NCBI RefSeq assembly: GCF_023541015.1
Contig: NZ_JALNPR010000005.1
Span: forward strand, 124,001-188,000
Direction of reading: 5' to 3'
Length of the DNA stretch: 64,000 bases
Origin: Marivivens donghaensis
GTDB taxonomy: Bacteria > Pseudomonadota > Alphaproteobacteria > Rhodobacterales > Rhodobacteraceae
Shown here one piece after another: positions 11,733 to 20,378 of the stretch. The notes under the pieces were generated by a model. It worked only from the letters and a program-made list of their open reading frames with translations, did not search any database and was not told where the DNA came from. The first letter of the stretch is position 1. Each line of letters opens with the position of its first letter. The position numbers were made by a program, and so were the translations under genes.

Positions 11733-12731
11733 ATGACAATGAGCAGCACAAATAGATTGCCAGACACAGGCTCTACCACGCACCGCCGTTGGCGCGACAT
11801 CGCGCTGCTGGCGGGGTTGTTTGGTTTTGTCATTGCAGGTTTGGCTGGGTTGGCTCTTGCGACGGGATGGGAAGAAACGATTGCCCAGTTGTCGCGTCTG
11901 TCTTTGCTGCAATTCGTTGTTCTCTTGGGGCTGAGCCTTGTGAACTACGTGTTTCGCGGCAGCCGCTGGCACGTGATGGCGCGTAAAATTGGCCTTCCGA
12001 CGACATTAGCCCAAGACCTCCGTCACTTCATCGGTGGGTTCGCAATGTCCGTGACCCCCGGTCGGGTTGGCGAGCTGATCCGTATGCGGTGGATCAAGCG
12101 TGAAACGGATTGGGCGGTTGAGCGGACCGCGCCGCTGGTGCTGATGGATCGCGCGGGCGATTTGGCCGCAATGGCGATCATTCTGGCGCTGGGCCTGTCC
12201 TTTGGCACGGGTGGCATCGCGTTTGGTCTGCCTGTGGCTATCGCCGCGCTGTTGGTCGCATTTATCGCGACGCGTCCACGGCTCCTCGCTGGGGCGGCTG
12301 GATTTGCTTACCGACTAACAGGGTTTTTTCCGCGCCTGATGGTGCGCGTGCGGCGTGCGGCAGGTTCGCTTTCTGCGTTTTCCGATCCCAAAACGGTGAT
12401 CATTACCTTGGCTCTAGGCCTGACGGGCTGGATTGCCGAAGGATATGCGTTCCACCTTCTTCTCGTGTGGATGGGCGCTGATATCGGGTTCTGGATGGCT
12501 GTAACGATTTTCACCTTCTCGACCCTCGCGGGCGGGCTGACGGGCGCACCGGGTGGCGTCGGTGGGGCCGAGGCCGCGATGGTCGCGCTCTTGTCGATGC
12601 AGGGCGTGCCGCTTGAAACGTCACTGCCCGCGACGGCAATTATTCGTGTGACGACCCTTTGGTTTGCGATTGGGTTGGGGCTATTGGTGTTCCCATTTGC
12701 TGAACGACATTCTTTAAAACAGGCACTTTGA
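11733..12731 (+). CDS. YbhN/AglD-like membrane protein (lysylphosphatidylglycerol synthase TM region family, UPF0104)
   Basis: The 332-residue protein has about eight hydrophobic helices and matches the integral-membrane half of MprF-like proteins in layout, including SVTPGRVGELIR near residues 107-118 and the GAPGGVGGAEAAMVALL stretch. The family is proposed to translocate lipids or lipid-linked sugars; the exact substrate here is unknown. It ends four bases before the DprE1-like gene and is co-directional, suggesting that it handles the polyprenyl-linked sugar made by that oxidase/reductase pair. Translation may start at either of two nearby ATGs (11733 or 11739). Confidence 0.85.
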   Translation: MTMSSTNRLPDTGSTTHRRWRDIALLAGLFGFVIAGLAGLALATGWEETIAQLSRLSLLQFVVLLGLSLVNYVFRGSRWHVMARKIGLPTTLAQDLRHFIGGFAMSVTPGRVGELIRMRWIKRETDWAVERTAPLVLMDRAGDLAAMAIILALGLSFGTGGIAFGLPVAIAALLVAFIATRPRLLAGAAGFAYRLTGFFPRLMVRVRRAAGSLSAFSDPKTVIITLALGLTGWIAEGYAFHLLLVWMGADIGFWMAVTIFTFSTLAGGLTGAPGGVGGAEAAMVALLSMQGVPLETSLPATAIIRVTTLWFAIGLGLLVFPFAERHSLKQAL

Positions 12732-12735
12732 TACG

Positions 12736-14025
12736 ATGCTTTGGAAGACAACGACTTATTCTGGTTGGGGCCGCGCCCTGACTGCTGATGGCGAACTTGC
12801 ACGCCCTGAACGTCGGGCTGCGGTCACAGCCCAAGGCCCAGCGATTGGCAACCGCCGCAGTTATGGTGATGCGGCGCTGAACGATAACGGTCGGGCGACG
12901 GACATGACGCGGCTGGATCGGATCATCGGATTCGACGGTGACATCGTTCATGTCGAGGCGGGCTGCACCATCGCCAATTTGGCACGGATTTTCGCACCCA
13001 AGGGCTATCTGCCCGCCGTGATGCCCGGCACAGGGTTTGCGACAGTCGGTGGATCCATTGGCATGGATGTGCACGGTAAGAACCACCATAACGAAGGATC
13101 GTTTGGCCAGCATGTGACTGAAATTACGCTGCTCGGCGCTGATGGGGTGCGGGTCATTACCCCAGCCGATGAGGTGATGTGGAAGGCCACGATTGGCGGT
13201 TTGGGGCAAACGGGTGTGATCCTGTCAGCAAAGCTTCGGTTGAAGCCGATCACTGGCGGCCAAATGCGCGTTACCGAACGCCGTGTGCAAAACTGGGACC
13301 AGCACATCGAGATGCTGGACGCGAGCACGGCGACCTATTGCGTGGGTTGGATTGATGCAACGGCCAAGGGTGATGCTCTGGGTCGCGGCATCGTCGAAGA
13401 GGCTGAGGTTGGCGGCGGTGACTATTCCGCTCCGAAAGGGGCGAAAAAGGTGCCCTTTGATGCGCCGAATTTTGCGCTGTCATCGCCGATCGTAAAGGCC
13501 TTCAACGAAGCCTATTACCGCCGTGTCCCAGCTGAGGGTCGCACCGTTGATCGCAGCATTGAGGATTTCTTTTTCCCGCTCGACAAAATCCACGATTGGA
13601 ACCGTCTCTATGGCAAACGTGGCTTTCACCAGTTCCAATGCGTTGTGCCCTTGGCTCAAGTGGATGCGCTGAAGTCCATGCTGAGCGCGATTGCGTCTTC
13701 TGGGCTGGCCTCTCCACTAGCTGTTTTGAAACGCATGGGCGCGGGGCGGGGCGGTTATATGTCCTTCCCGATGGAGGGCTATACGCTCGCCGTTGATTTC
13801 CCCGCACGTGATGCGGCTGCTGAACTGATTGCGGAACTAATCAGCCTGACGGATACGGCTGGTGGTCGGGTTTATCTGGCCAAAGATAGCCTCGCATCAG
13901 GAACTTTCATCAAATCCATGTATCCAGAACATTCGGAGTGGATGGAGGCTGTGAACGAAGCCGATCCTGATCACCGTTTTGAAACCGACATGACCCGCCG
14001 ATTGAACCTACGAGGTGCAAAATGA
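12736..14025 (+). CDS. FAD-dependent oxidase, DprE1-like (polyprenylphosphoryl-ribose 2'-epimerase subunit)
   Basis: The 429-residue protein is a vanillyl-alcohol-oxidase-type flavoprotein. The FAD-binding motif GNRRSYGDAALN (near 38-49) matches the GRSYGD signature of DprE1, and a PCMH-type domain (residues about 15-185) precedes a substrate domain. DprE1 oxidises decaprenylphosphoryl-ribose to the 2'-keto form, which DprE2 then reduces to the arabinose form. The next gene, overlapping by four bases, begins as that reductase but is truncated and fused, so the second step may be missing. Family assignment is firm; the lipid substrate in this organism is inferred. Confidence 0.85.
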   Translation: MLWKTTTYSGWGRALTADGELARPERRAAVTAQGPAIGNRRSYGDAALNDNGRATDMTRLDRIIGFDGDIVHVEAGCTIANLARIFAPKGYLPAVMPGTGFATVGGSIGMDVHGKNHHNEGSFGQHVTEITLLGADGVRVITPADEVMWKATIGGLGQTGVILSAKLRLKPITGGQMRVTERRVQNWDQHIEMLDASTATYCVGWIDATAKGDALGRGIVEEAEVGGGDYSAPKGAKKVPFDAPNFALSSPIVKAFNEAYYRRVPAEGRTVDRSIEDFFFPLDKIHDWNRLYGKRGFHQFQCVVPLAQVDALKSMLSAIASSGLASPLAVLKRMGAGRGGYMSFPMEGYTLAVDFPARDAAAELIAELISLTDTAGGRVYLAKDSLASGTFIKSMYPEHSEWMEAVNEADPDHRFETDMTRRLNLRGAK

Positions 14026-15236
14026 CCGATACTTGGATCATCTTGGGCGCGACATCCGCCATCGCCCGCGCCTTTATTCGTAAGCAAGCCGAAGCTGGCG
14101 CTGCGTTCATTCTATGCGGACGTGACATCGTTGATATGGAGGCGACCGCTGCGGACGCGACGGTGCGTGGTGCGCCTGAGGCGACTTTCATGCCGATTGA
14201 TATGCGCGATGCGGCAACCTTTGACGCTGTGATTGAGGCGGCCAAGGGCCTCGAAGGTACGATCAATTGCGCGGTGTTCGTTGGTTCAATGCCCGGTCAG
14301 GCCGAAATTGACTCTGATCCGTCCTTGATAGATGGCGTTGTCACCGACAGCTTCACGGGTCCTGCGCGGTTCCTCACCCTGCTGGCTCCTGTGATGGAGG
14401 CGCGCGAACAAGGCGTTGTCGTCGGGATCAGCTCTGTTGCGGGTGATCGTGGGCGTTTGAACAATTACGTCTACGGCGCGGCCAAGGCTGGCTTTACGAC
14501 CTACTTGTACGACGTGATGCTGACCGTCGGCGACCCGAATGAGGCCGTCGCCTATTTCCAACGCGCCAATGCCAATGACCCCGGTCGGATCGATTTCCTG
14601 CGCGGTTTGGCAAAGTCACTGGTCCGTGCAGGCCGTCCAGAGGATGCTGTGACCGCTTGGAAAGCTGTGATGGAGCATGCAGAGGTCACATCAGAAGATA
14701 AGGTCGGGTATGCCGATGCGTTGATCCGTGCGGATCAATGGTCCGAGGCGGAGAAGGTTCTTGATGCGATCCCGCCGACCTATGAGACGTTTGAGCGGTA
14801 TCGGCTCGAAGCGATGGTTGCGGATAGCAATCAGGAATGGAACCGCGCCGATAGTTTCTATGAAACCGCCGTGGGCCTGACGACCCGTCCCGCGGGCGCG
14901 CTGAACAACTGGGGCTTTTCCAAGCTGACCCGTGGCGATTATGCTGGCGCGGAACGTTTGTTCGCGGATGCGCTGCGTCATGACCCGACGATGTTCACCG
15001 CGAAAAATAACCTCGTTCTGGCTCGTGGTGCCCAGCGGAATTACGATCTGCCTGTCATCCAGATGTCGCAGACAGAGCGGGCGCAGCTCTTGCACACGCT
15101 TGCGCTGTCGGCTGTTCGTCAGGGTGACGTGACGATGGCCAAGGGCCTGTTGCGCGAAGCGATTGATACCCATCCCCAACACTTCGAAGCGGCTGTTCGG
15201 GCGCTTCGGGCGCTAGAAGATAACGTAGTGAACTGA
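14022..15236 (+). CDS. Chimeric gene: DprE2-like SDR N-terminus fused to TadD-like TPR protein
   Basis: Residues 1 to about 161 are the front of a short-chain dehydrogenase: WIILGATSAIARA nucleotide-binding motif, ISS (Ser137-138) and the catalytic YGAAK (Tyr151, Lys155). Straight after GFTTYL the sequence changes to YDVMLTVGDPNEAVAYFQRA, the beginning of the TPR region of TadD-like proteins, and stays TPR-rich to residue 404. A normal SDR of this family would continue for roughly 80-90 more residues with a conserved PG motif, which is absent; the signal peptide expected on a TadD protein is also absent. The start overlaps the DprE1-like gene by four bases and the end overlaps the prepilin peptidase by one. 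A deletion joining two operons, or an assembly misjoin, explains this. Either way both original proteins are probably non-functional here. Confidence 0.85.
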   Translation: MTDTWIILGATSAIARAFIRKQAEAGAAFILCGRDIVDMEATAADATVRGAPEATFMPIDMRDAATFDAVIEAAKGLEGTINCAVFVGSMPGQAEIDSDPSLIDGVVTDSFTGPARFLTLLAPVMEAREQGVVVGISSVAGDRGRLNNYVYGAAKAGFTTYLYDVMLTVGDPNEAVAYFQRANANDPGRIDFLRGLAKSLVRAGRPEDAVTAWKAVMEHAEVTSEDKVGYADALIRADQWSEAEKVLDAIPPTYETFERYRLEAMVADSNQEWNRADSFYETAVGLTTRPAGALNNWGFSKLTRGDYAGAERLFADALRHDPTMFTAKNNLVLARGAQRNYDLPVIQMSQTERAQLLHTLALSAVRQGDVTMAKGLLREAIDTHPQHFEAAVRALRALEDNVVN

Positions 15237-15727
15237 TGATCCTAACCGCTTCTCAGGCGCTGTGGCTTTTGCCGCCCGTTTTGCCAATCTGCCTCTATGT
15301 CGCGTGGAATGACATGCGGGCGATGAAGATCCCCAACTGGTCTGTCATCGCGTTGGTTGGTGTGTTTGCTGTGTTCGGCCTCATTGCCTTTGGCGTCCAA
15401 GACTGGGCGTGGCGCTGGTCGCACCTCGCTGTGATGTTGGTCATTGGGATTGTCGCGAATGCAGCGGGCGCGATGGGGGCAGGGGACGCAAAGTTCATCG
15501 CCGCCGCCGCCCCGTTCGTGGCCTTTAGCGACGCGGTGATGGTTATGTATATTCTGGCGGGCTGCACGCTTGCTGGGTTTGTCGTCCACCGCATCGCCCG
15601 TCACAGCCCCATTCGCCGCATGGTGCCCGATTGGGAAAGCTGGACAACGGGTAAACGGTTCCCGATGGGATTGCCGCTTGGGACCACGCTGATTTGCTAC
15701 ATCGCGTGGCCCATCGTTTTCGGCTGA
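15236..15727 (+). CDS. Prepilin peptidase (A24 family, TadV/CpaA type)
   Basis: The 163-residue membrane protein has the two aspartates of type IV prepilin peptidases: Asp26 in WNDMRAMKIPN and Asp84 in GAGDAKFIAA. It lacks the N-terminal methylase domain, as is usual for the small TadV/CpaA peptidases that process Flp prepilins. The gene overlaps the preceding TPR frame by one base (TGATG), an arrangement seen at the edge of tad loci in Roseobacter relatives. No flp pilin or tadA-G genes are in the window. Confidence 0.92.
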   Translation: MILTASQALWLLPPVLPICLYVAWNDMRAMKIPNWSVIALVGVFAVFGLIAFGVQDWAWRWSHLAVMLVIGIVANAAGAMGAGDAKFIAAAAPFVAFSDAVMVMYILAGCTLAGFVVHRIARHSPIRRMVPDWESWTTGKRFPMGLPLGTTLICYIAWPIVFG

Positions 15728-17329
15728 TTAGCCTTTTTCGAACAACACATAGAGCGGTGTGCGGCGCACTTCGGTGAGGGTTTCGTCCGCGCCTGCCTCA
15801 GCGATTTCCGTCAGGATCAGTTCACGGGCTTCGACCGACAGTGGGCAGAGCGGCACGATCAGATACTCGGCATCGGCAAACCCGCTTAGCCCGCCATAAT
15901 ACCAAGGCGCACCGCCCGTGAGCGGTTCGAACCCTCCGTAGAGCCAGAACGAATTCAACAAGTCGGCAGCGAACAGTTTCGCCCCCTGATATCCAGCTTC
16001 GGTTAGATCAGCGGATACATCGGTGAAATAGGCCGTGATCCCACTGTCGAGCGCACAAATCCCGAAGGTTTCCCCTTTGAATGAAACGGGTTCGTCACGG
16101 CCCGATTGTTCCTGCCATGTCGCGTAGGGCTGGCCTTCGGTATCCAAAGCAACGGTCGCATCAACTCGGATCGCACGGGCGGTCAGGGTATAGAGGTCCG
16201 CGTTGTCAGAGGTGCCCGAGATTAGAGGTGTAAAGCGTTCAACATCCGCGTTGAAATGCCGAAACGGGCTGTAGGCGAGGTTCAGGAAGGATGGCGTTGC
16301 GAATGCAATCGACATGAGCGCAATGCCTGTGATCGTGGCGCGTTCGTCGCCTTGGTCGGGGCGATGGGCGAGGAGGATGAACGCCATCAGCAACAGCCAC
16401 TGAGGATCGTTGCCGAAGTTCTGATAGGTCACGTAAATGAACCCAGGTATCAGCAAGAGGAGGCCCATCCCTGCGGCGTTAGCCCCAGCACGGCGAAGGA
16501 AAATCACCCCAGCAATCGCGGCGATGGTTCCCCCTTCGTAGGCGGGTGCGGCGAGGATAGAGGTCAAAGGTAGACCCGGCGCGGCGCGATTGGCCGATCC
16601 CGCCACGGTCTGCAAATCCGCAATATAGGCCAGCCAGAACCCGATCCCCATCCAAGCGGTGAGGATCGCGACGACACCCAACCCTGTCAGGATCGCGATG
16701 CCAAAGGCCCGCAGTTGACCCGTCATCAACAGGGCTATGACGATCACAGGGGCGAAGGCGACGAAGTAGGTCACTTTGATCATCGCCATCACGCTGAGCA
16801 TCAAACCGATGATGATGCCGTCGAACAGGCTGTTGCGGGCGTATTGCGGCACAAAGAGCGCGGCAGGGATCGCGACATAGGCCGCAGTCCATGCCCAACG
16901 ATTGTAGTGCATAGAGATTGAGACGCCGCTCTCTGCCTCGCCATGGACGAGGGCGAGGATCAACACCATCACGACAAAACCATAAGGTGCCGCGAGAAGT
17001 CGCGGGAAACGCGAGATTGCGACCCAGAAGGTGGGCAACACGAACGCCAAGGCCATGAGGACTTGCGCCCAAAGGACAGACATTCCAATGCCGAACCCGT
17101 TTGCCTTGAACAGGGCGATGGGCGCAAAGGCCAAGGCGCCGATGGGGGTCATGAAATCGATATGGGGCAATTGCCCAGCGGCCATACGCGACACGATCTC
17201 CACCATGTGGAGCGTGTCACCCTCGTGTTTGCCGAGGTAAAACCCGCCCTTTGCGATGGCCATGCCACCTAAAGCGAGGATCGCTGCCATCAATACGATA
17301 AAGACCGAAGTCCGGTTTGCCTGTCTCAT
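15728..17329 (-). CDS. Multi-span membrane protein, GT-C glycosyltransferase-like
   Basis: The 533-residue protein has about ten hydrophobic helices in its first 370 residues followed by a soluble C-terminal domain. A conserved-looking acidic motif in the first extracytoplasmic loop (HEGD at 35-38) and DFMTPIG at 58-64 resemble the catalytic loop of GT-C enzymes that use polyprenyl-phosphate sugars. I cannot name the family. The ATG at 17329 is preferred because AAAGAG lies six bases before it; two other in-frame ATGs (17335, 17356) are possible. It lies on the opposite strand between the prepilin peptidase and the AAA ATPase, so it may glycosylate a surface protein, but this is speculation. 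Confidence 0.7.
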   Translation of the reverse strand: MRQANRTSVFIVLMAAILALGGMAIAKGGFYLGKHEGDTLHMVEIVSRMAAGQLPHIDFMTPIGALAFAPIALFKANGFGIGMSVLWAQVLMALAFVLPTFWVAISRFPRLLAAPYGFVVMVLILALVHGEAESGVSISMHYNRWAWTAAYVAIPAALFVPQYARNSLFDGIIIGLMLSVMAMIKVTYFVAFAPVIVIALLMTGQLRAFGIAILTGLGVVAILTAWMGIGFWLAYIADLQTVAGSANRAAPGLPLTSILAAPAYEGGTIAAIAGVIFLRRAGANAAGMGLLLLIPGFIYVTYQNFGNDPQWLLLMAFILLAHRPDQGDERATITGIALMSIAFATPSFLNLAYSPFRHFNADVERFTPLISGTSDNADLYTLTARAIRVDATVALDTEGQPYATWQEQSGRDEPVSFKGETFGICALDSGITAYFTDVSADLTEAGYQGAKLFAADLLNSFWLYGGFEPLTGGAPWYYGGLSGFADAEYLIVPLCPLSVEARELILTEIAEAGADETLTEVRRTPLYVLFEKG

Positions 17330-17458
17330 GCCCATCTCTTTCAATGGTTTGTCCATTTTTTGGCCACAATACCCCGTCATGTATTTCTCACAAGGATTAC
17401 AAGCGCCAGTTGACTGGATCAGATCAGGCAGCGCGGCCCATACGACACAGGCACGACG

Positions 17459-18769
17459 ATGAATATGCAAGTGAACGCTGTCATGGCACCACCCGCCCCC
17501 AAGTCATTGGAGGGGATGCAACTGCCTATTGTCATGATGCGCGACATCATGATCAAGTCGATGTTCCGCACTAATATGACTATCGTTTCTGACATTGCGC
17601 GGGTCATTTGTCTGCCGATCCCAGTGACGCAGGAACTGATCGAAATCGCGCGTTCTCAACGGCTTATCGAAACCCTCGGGATGCTGAGCCCCAATTCGGC
17701 GGGCGAGTTGAGCTACCAATTGACCGACGCGGGCAAGGCGCGGGCGTTAGAGGCGCTGACCCAATCGGAATACTACGGCGCCATGCCCGTTCCGATGGCC
17801 GTCTATGCCGAACAGGTGAAACGCCAATCGATCCGTAACCTGCAAATGACCCGTGATCGTCTGACTTCGGCGATGGGGCATCTGATCCTACCGCCGAAAC
17901 TGATCGGCGAATTGGGACCTGCGATTTCTGCGGGCCGTTCGATTCTCATGTATGGCCCTCCGGGGAACGGTAAGTCGTCGATCTCGAACGGGATCAGGGA
18001 CGCGCTGGGCGATAAGATCTATGTGCCGCGTGCGATTGAATACGCGGGGCAGGTAATCACCGTTTATGACCCCATCGTGCATTCCGCCGCCGAAGAGGAT
18101 TTGGACGATCCGAACGCGATCCGCCGCACGTCGGGTAAATTCGACACGCGGTATGTCAAATGTGAACGCCCCACGGTTATCACGGGCGGTGAACTGTCGC
18201 TCGACATGCTGAACCTCGTTTATAACCCCGTGGCGCGGACCTATCAGGCGCCGCTTCAGCTCAAGGCGACAGGTGGTGTGTTCATCGTTGACGACCTTGG
18301 CCGTCAGGAAGACCCACCGCAAAAGCTGGTGAACCGCTGGATCGTTCCGCTTGAGGAAAACCGCGATATTCTGGCGCTGCAATCGGGTGAGAAGTTCGAG
18401 GTGCCGTTCGATACACTCGTGATCTTTTCGACCAACTTCCACCCGAACGAAATCTTTGACCAAGCGGCGCTGCGGCGGATTTTCTACAAGATTAAGATCG
18501 ACGGGCCGAACAAACAGGACTTCCTCAAAATCTTTGCCATGATCGCAAAGAAAAAGGGGATGCCGCTGGATGAGGCGTCATTGGTTCACCTGTTGAAAAA
18601 CAAATACCCGACGATCGAAAATACCTATGCGAACTACCAACCGGGTTTCTTGATCGACCAGATTATTTCGATCTGCGAATTCGAAGGCCTGCACTATCAC
18701 ATGACCCCTGAACTGGTTGACCGCGCATGGGCCAACCTGTTCGTAAAGGACGAAGTGATCGTGAAATAA
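17459..18769 (+). CDS. AAA-family ATPase associated with tad loci
   Basis: The 436-residue protein has a Walker A motif GPPGNGKS (166-173), a Walker B motif VFIVDDLG (about 277-284) and a sensor-1-like STNFHPNE. The first 140 residues form a separate helical domain. Relatives sit beside tad pilus genes in many Roseobacter-group genomes, but their function is not established. Here it lies 1.7 kb from the TadD-like fragment and prepilin peptidase, separated by a gene on the opposite strand. A hairpin one base after the stop serves as a terminator shared with the convergent apt gene. Confidence 0.85.
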   Translation: MNMQVNAVMAPPAPKSLEGMQLPIVMMRDIMIKSMFRTNMTIVSDIARVICLPIPVTQELIEIARSQRLIETLGMLSPNSAGELSYQLTDAGKARALEALTQSEYYGAMPVPMAVYAEQVKRQSIRNLQMTRDRLTSAMGHLILPPKLIGELGPAISAGRSILMYGPPGNGKSSISNGIRDALGDKIYVPRAIEYAGQVITVYDPIVHSAAEEDLDDPNAIRRTSGKFDTRYVKCERPTVITGGELSLDMLNLVYNPVARTYQAPLQLKATGGVFIVDDLGRQEDPPQKLVNRWIVPLEENRDILALQSGEKFEVPFDTLVIFSTNFHPNEIFDQAALRRIFYKIKIDGPNKQDFLKIFAMIAKKKGMPLDEASLVHLLKNKYPTIENTYANYQPGFLIDQIISICEFEGLHYHMTPELVDRAWANLFVKDEVIVK

Positions 18770-18784
18770 GGGGCGTTACGCCCC
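18770..18784. terminator. Bidirectional terminator between the ATPase gene and apt
   Basis: GGGGCG (18770-18775) and CGCCCC (18779-18784) form a perfect 6-bp stem with a three-base loop, TTA. On the minus strand that loop is the TAA stop codon of apt, so the hairpin straddles the end of apt and directly abuts the stop of the ATPase gene. Confidence 0.6.
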
Positions 18785-19306
18785 TTCAAAGTCGCAAATC
18801 GTGTGCACGTCGAGGCCCATATCGGTCAAAACCTTGCGCCCGCCAAGTTCGGGAAGGTCGACAACAAAGGCGCAAGATACGACCTGCGCGCCGAGCTGTT
18901 CGACCAATTTGATCCCCGCAACGGCGGTGCCACCCGTGGCCAGAAGGTCATCCACAATCAGCACGCGTTCGCCTGCTTCCAGTGCGTCCTCATGGATCTC
19001 AACCGTCGCTTCGCCGTATTCGAGTTTGTAATCCTGCGAGAGCGTTTTACCCGGCAGTTTACCCTTTTTCCGCACGGGCACGAACCCAACGCCAAGCTGG
19101 TGCGCGACCGCACCGCCGAGGATAAACCCACGCGCCTCAAGCCCGATCACCTTATCGATCTTCTGGCCGACATAGGGCTCTAATAGCTGATCAATCGCCA
19201 ACCGCAGACCACGCGGATCGCTAAACAGCGTCGTCACGTCACGGAACATAATGCCCTCGTGCGGGAAGTCGGGAATGGTGCGGATGTAATCCTTAACGGT
19301 TTTCAT
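18776..19306 (-). CDS. apt: Adenine phosphoribosyltransferase
   Basis: The 176-residue protein converts adenine and PRPP to AMP. The PRPP-binding motif [14 protein letters not shown] (116-128) and the N-terminal [13 protein letters not shown] stretch are diagnostic. It lies 31 bases downstream of mtnP in the same direction. MtnP releases adenine from methylthioadenosine and Apt recycles it, so the two form a sensible salvage operon. Confidence 0.97.
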   Translation of the reverse strand: MKTVKDYIRTIPDFPHEGIMFRDVTTLFSDPRGLRLAIDQLLEPYVGQKIDKVIGLEARGFILGGAVAHQLGVGFVPVRKKGKLPGKTLSQDYKLEYGEATVEIHEDALEAGERVLIVDDLLATGGTAVAGIKLVEQLGAQVVSCAFVVDLPELGGRKVLTDMGLDVHTICDFEGA

Positions 19307-19337
19307 ATCGGCCTCTGACTGATTGCGCCTTTGGGTA

Positions 19338-20207
19338 TCAACTCAACACGCGGGCCGCAATCGTCCGTAGCTTTTCGACCATCATCGGATCGCGTTTCTC
19401 TGGGGCGGTCATGATCGCAAATTCGAGTGCGGTATCGCATCCGCAAGGGCAGGGTGCGCGGTCGGGGCCGAGTTGGGCGGGCAGGCCAGCCACCGTTTCG
19501 CGAGCCTTGGCTGAATTGCCGTGCAGCGTGCGGATGATGTCCGAGATTTCGACCGCGCCGTGGTCAGGGTGCCAGCTATCGTAATCGGTGATCATCGCGA
19601 TAGAGGCATAGCAAAGCTCTGCTTCGCGGGCGAGCTTGGCTTCGGGCATGTTGGTCATGCCGATCACATCGCAGCCCCATTGGCGGTAAAGGTGGCTTTC
19701 GGCCATCGTTGAGAACTGGGGCCCCTCCATCGCGAGGTAGGTGCCGCCACGGTGAACAGTCGTGCCTGTCGCACGGGCGGCAGCTTCGGCTGCGTCCATG
19801 AGGCGGGAACAGGTCGGGTGCGCGACGCTGACATGTGCCACAAGGCCCGGACCGAAAAAGGTTTTCTCGCGGGCAAAGGTGCGGTCGATGAACTGATCGA
19901 CGATCACGAAATCACCGGGGGCCATGTCTTCGCGGAAGGACCCGCAGGCCGAGACGCTAAAGACATCTGTCACGCCGAGCATTTTCAGCGCAGCGATATT
20001 GGCGCGGTAGTTCACGGTCGATGGGGTCTGAACGTGGCCGCGTCCGTGGCGAGGTAGGAACACCATCTCGATCCCATTGAGAGTGCCTGTCAGCAGATCA
20101 TCCGACGGCATCCCCCACGGCGTTTCCACCGTCACCCAGTCGCGGTTTTCCAATCCGTCGATGTCGTAAACGCCCGATCCGCCGATGATCCCGATCTTTG
20201 TCTGCAT
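19338..20207 (-). CDS. mtnP: S-methyl-5'-thioadenosine phosphorylase
   Basis: The 289-residue enzyme cleaves methylthioadenosine to adenine and methylthioribose-1-phosphate. Family motifs include IGGSGVYD near the start, [15 protein letters not shown] and the [16 protein letters not shown] stretch. The start at 20207 (MQTKIGI) has an AAGGTGGG ribosome binding site; the frame is open for 26 more codons upstream without family similarity. It is followed by apt, which uses the adenine, and is divergent from the SulP transporter gene. Confidence 0.95.
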   Translation of the reverse strand: MQTKIGIIGGSGVYDIDGLENRDWVTVETPWGMPSDDLLTGTLNGIEMVFLPRHGRGHVQTPSTVNYRANIAALKMLGVTDVFSVSACGSFREDMAPGDFVIVDQFIDRTFAREKTFFGPGLVAHVSVAHPTCSRLMDAAEAAARATGTTVHRGGTYLAMEGPQFSTMAESHLYRQWGCDVIGMTNMPEAKLAREAELCYASIAMITDYDSWHPDHGAVEISDIIRTLHGNSAKARETVAGLPAQLGPDRAPCPCGCDTALEFAIMTAPEKRDPMMVEKLRTIAARVLS

Positions 20208-20378
20208 GACCCACCTTTTGCAATCTATGGTTGTTATGCTGCCTCGCAGAGTGGCGTTCCGCAAGCCCAAAGCCAGTGCCGCCATCGCAACACATGGGCG
20301 CCGAACGCGCGAGCGGGTTCACTTTCAGGCGCTAACAGGTTAGGGCGGCGGCAAGCGAACAGGAATAGGAAAACCAAA

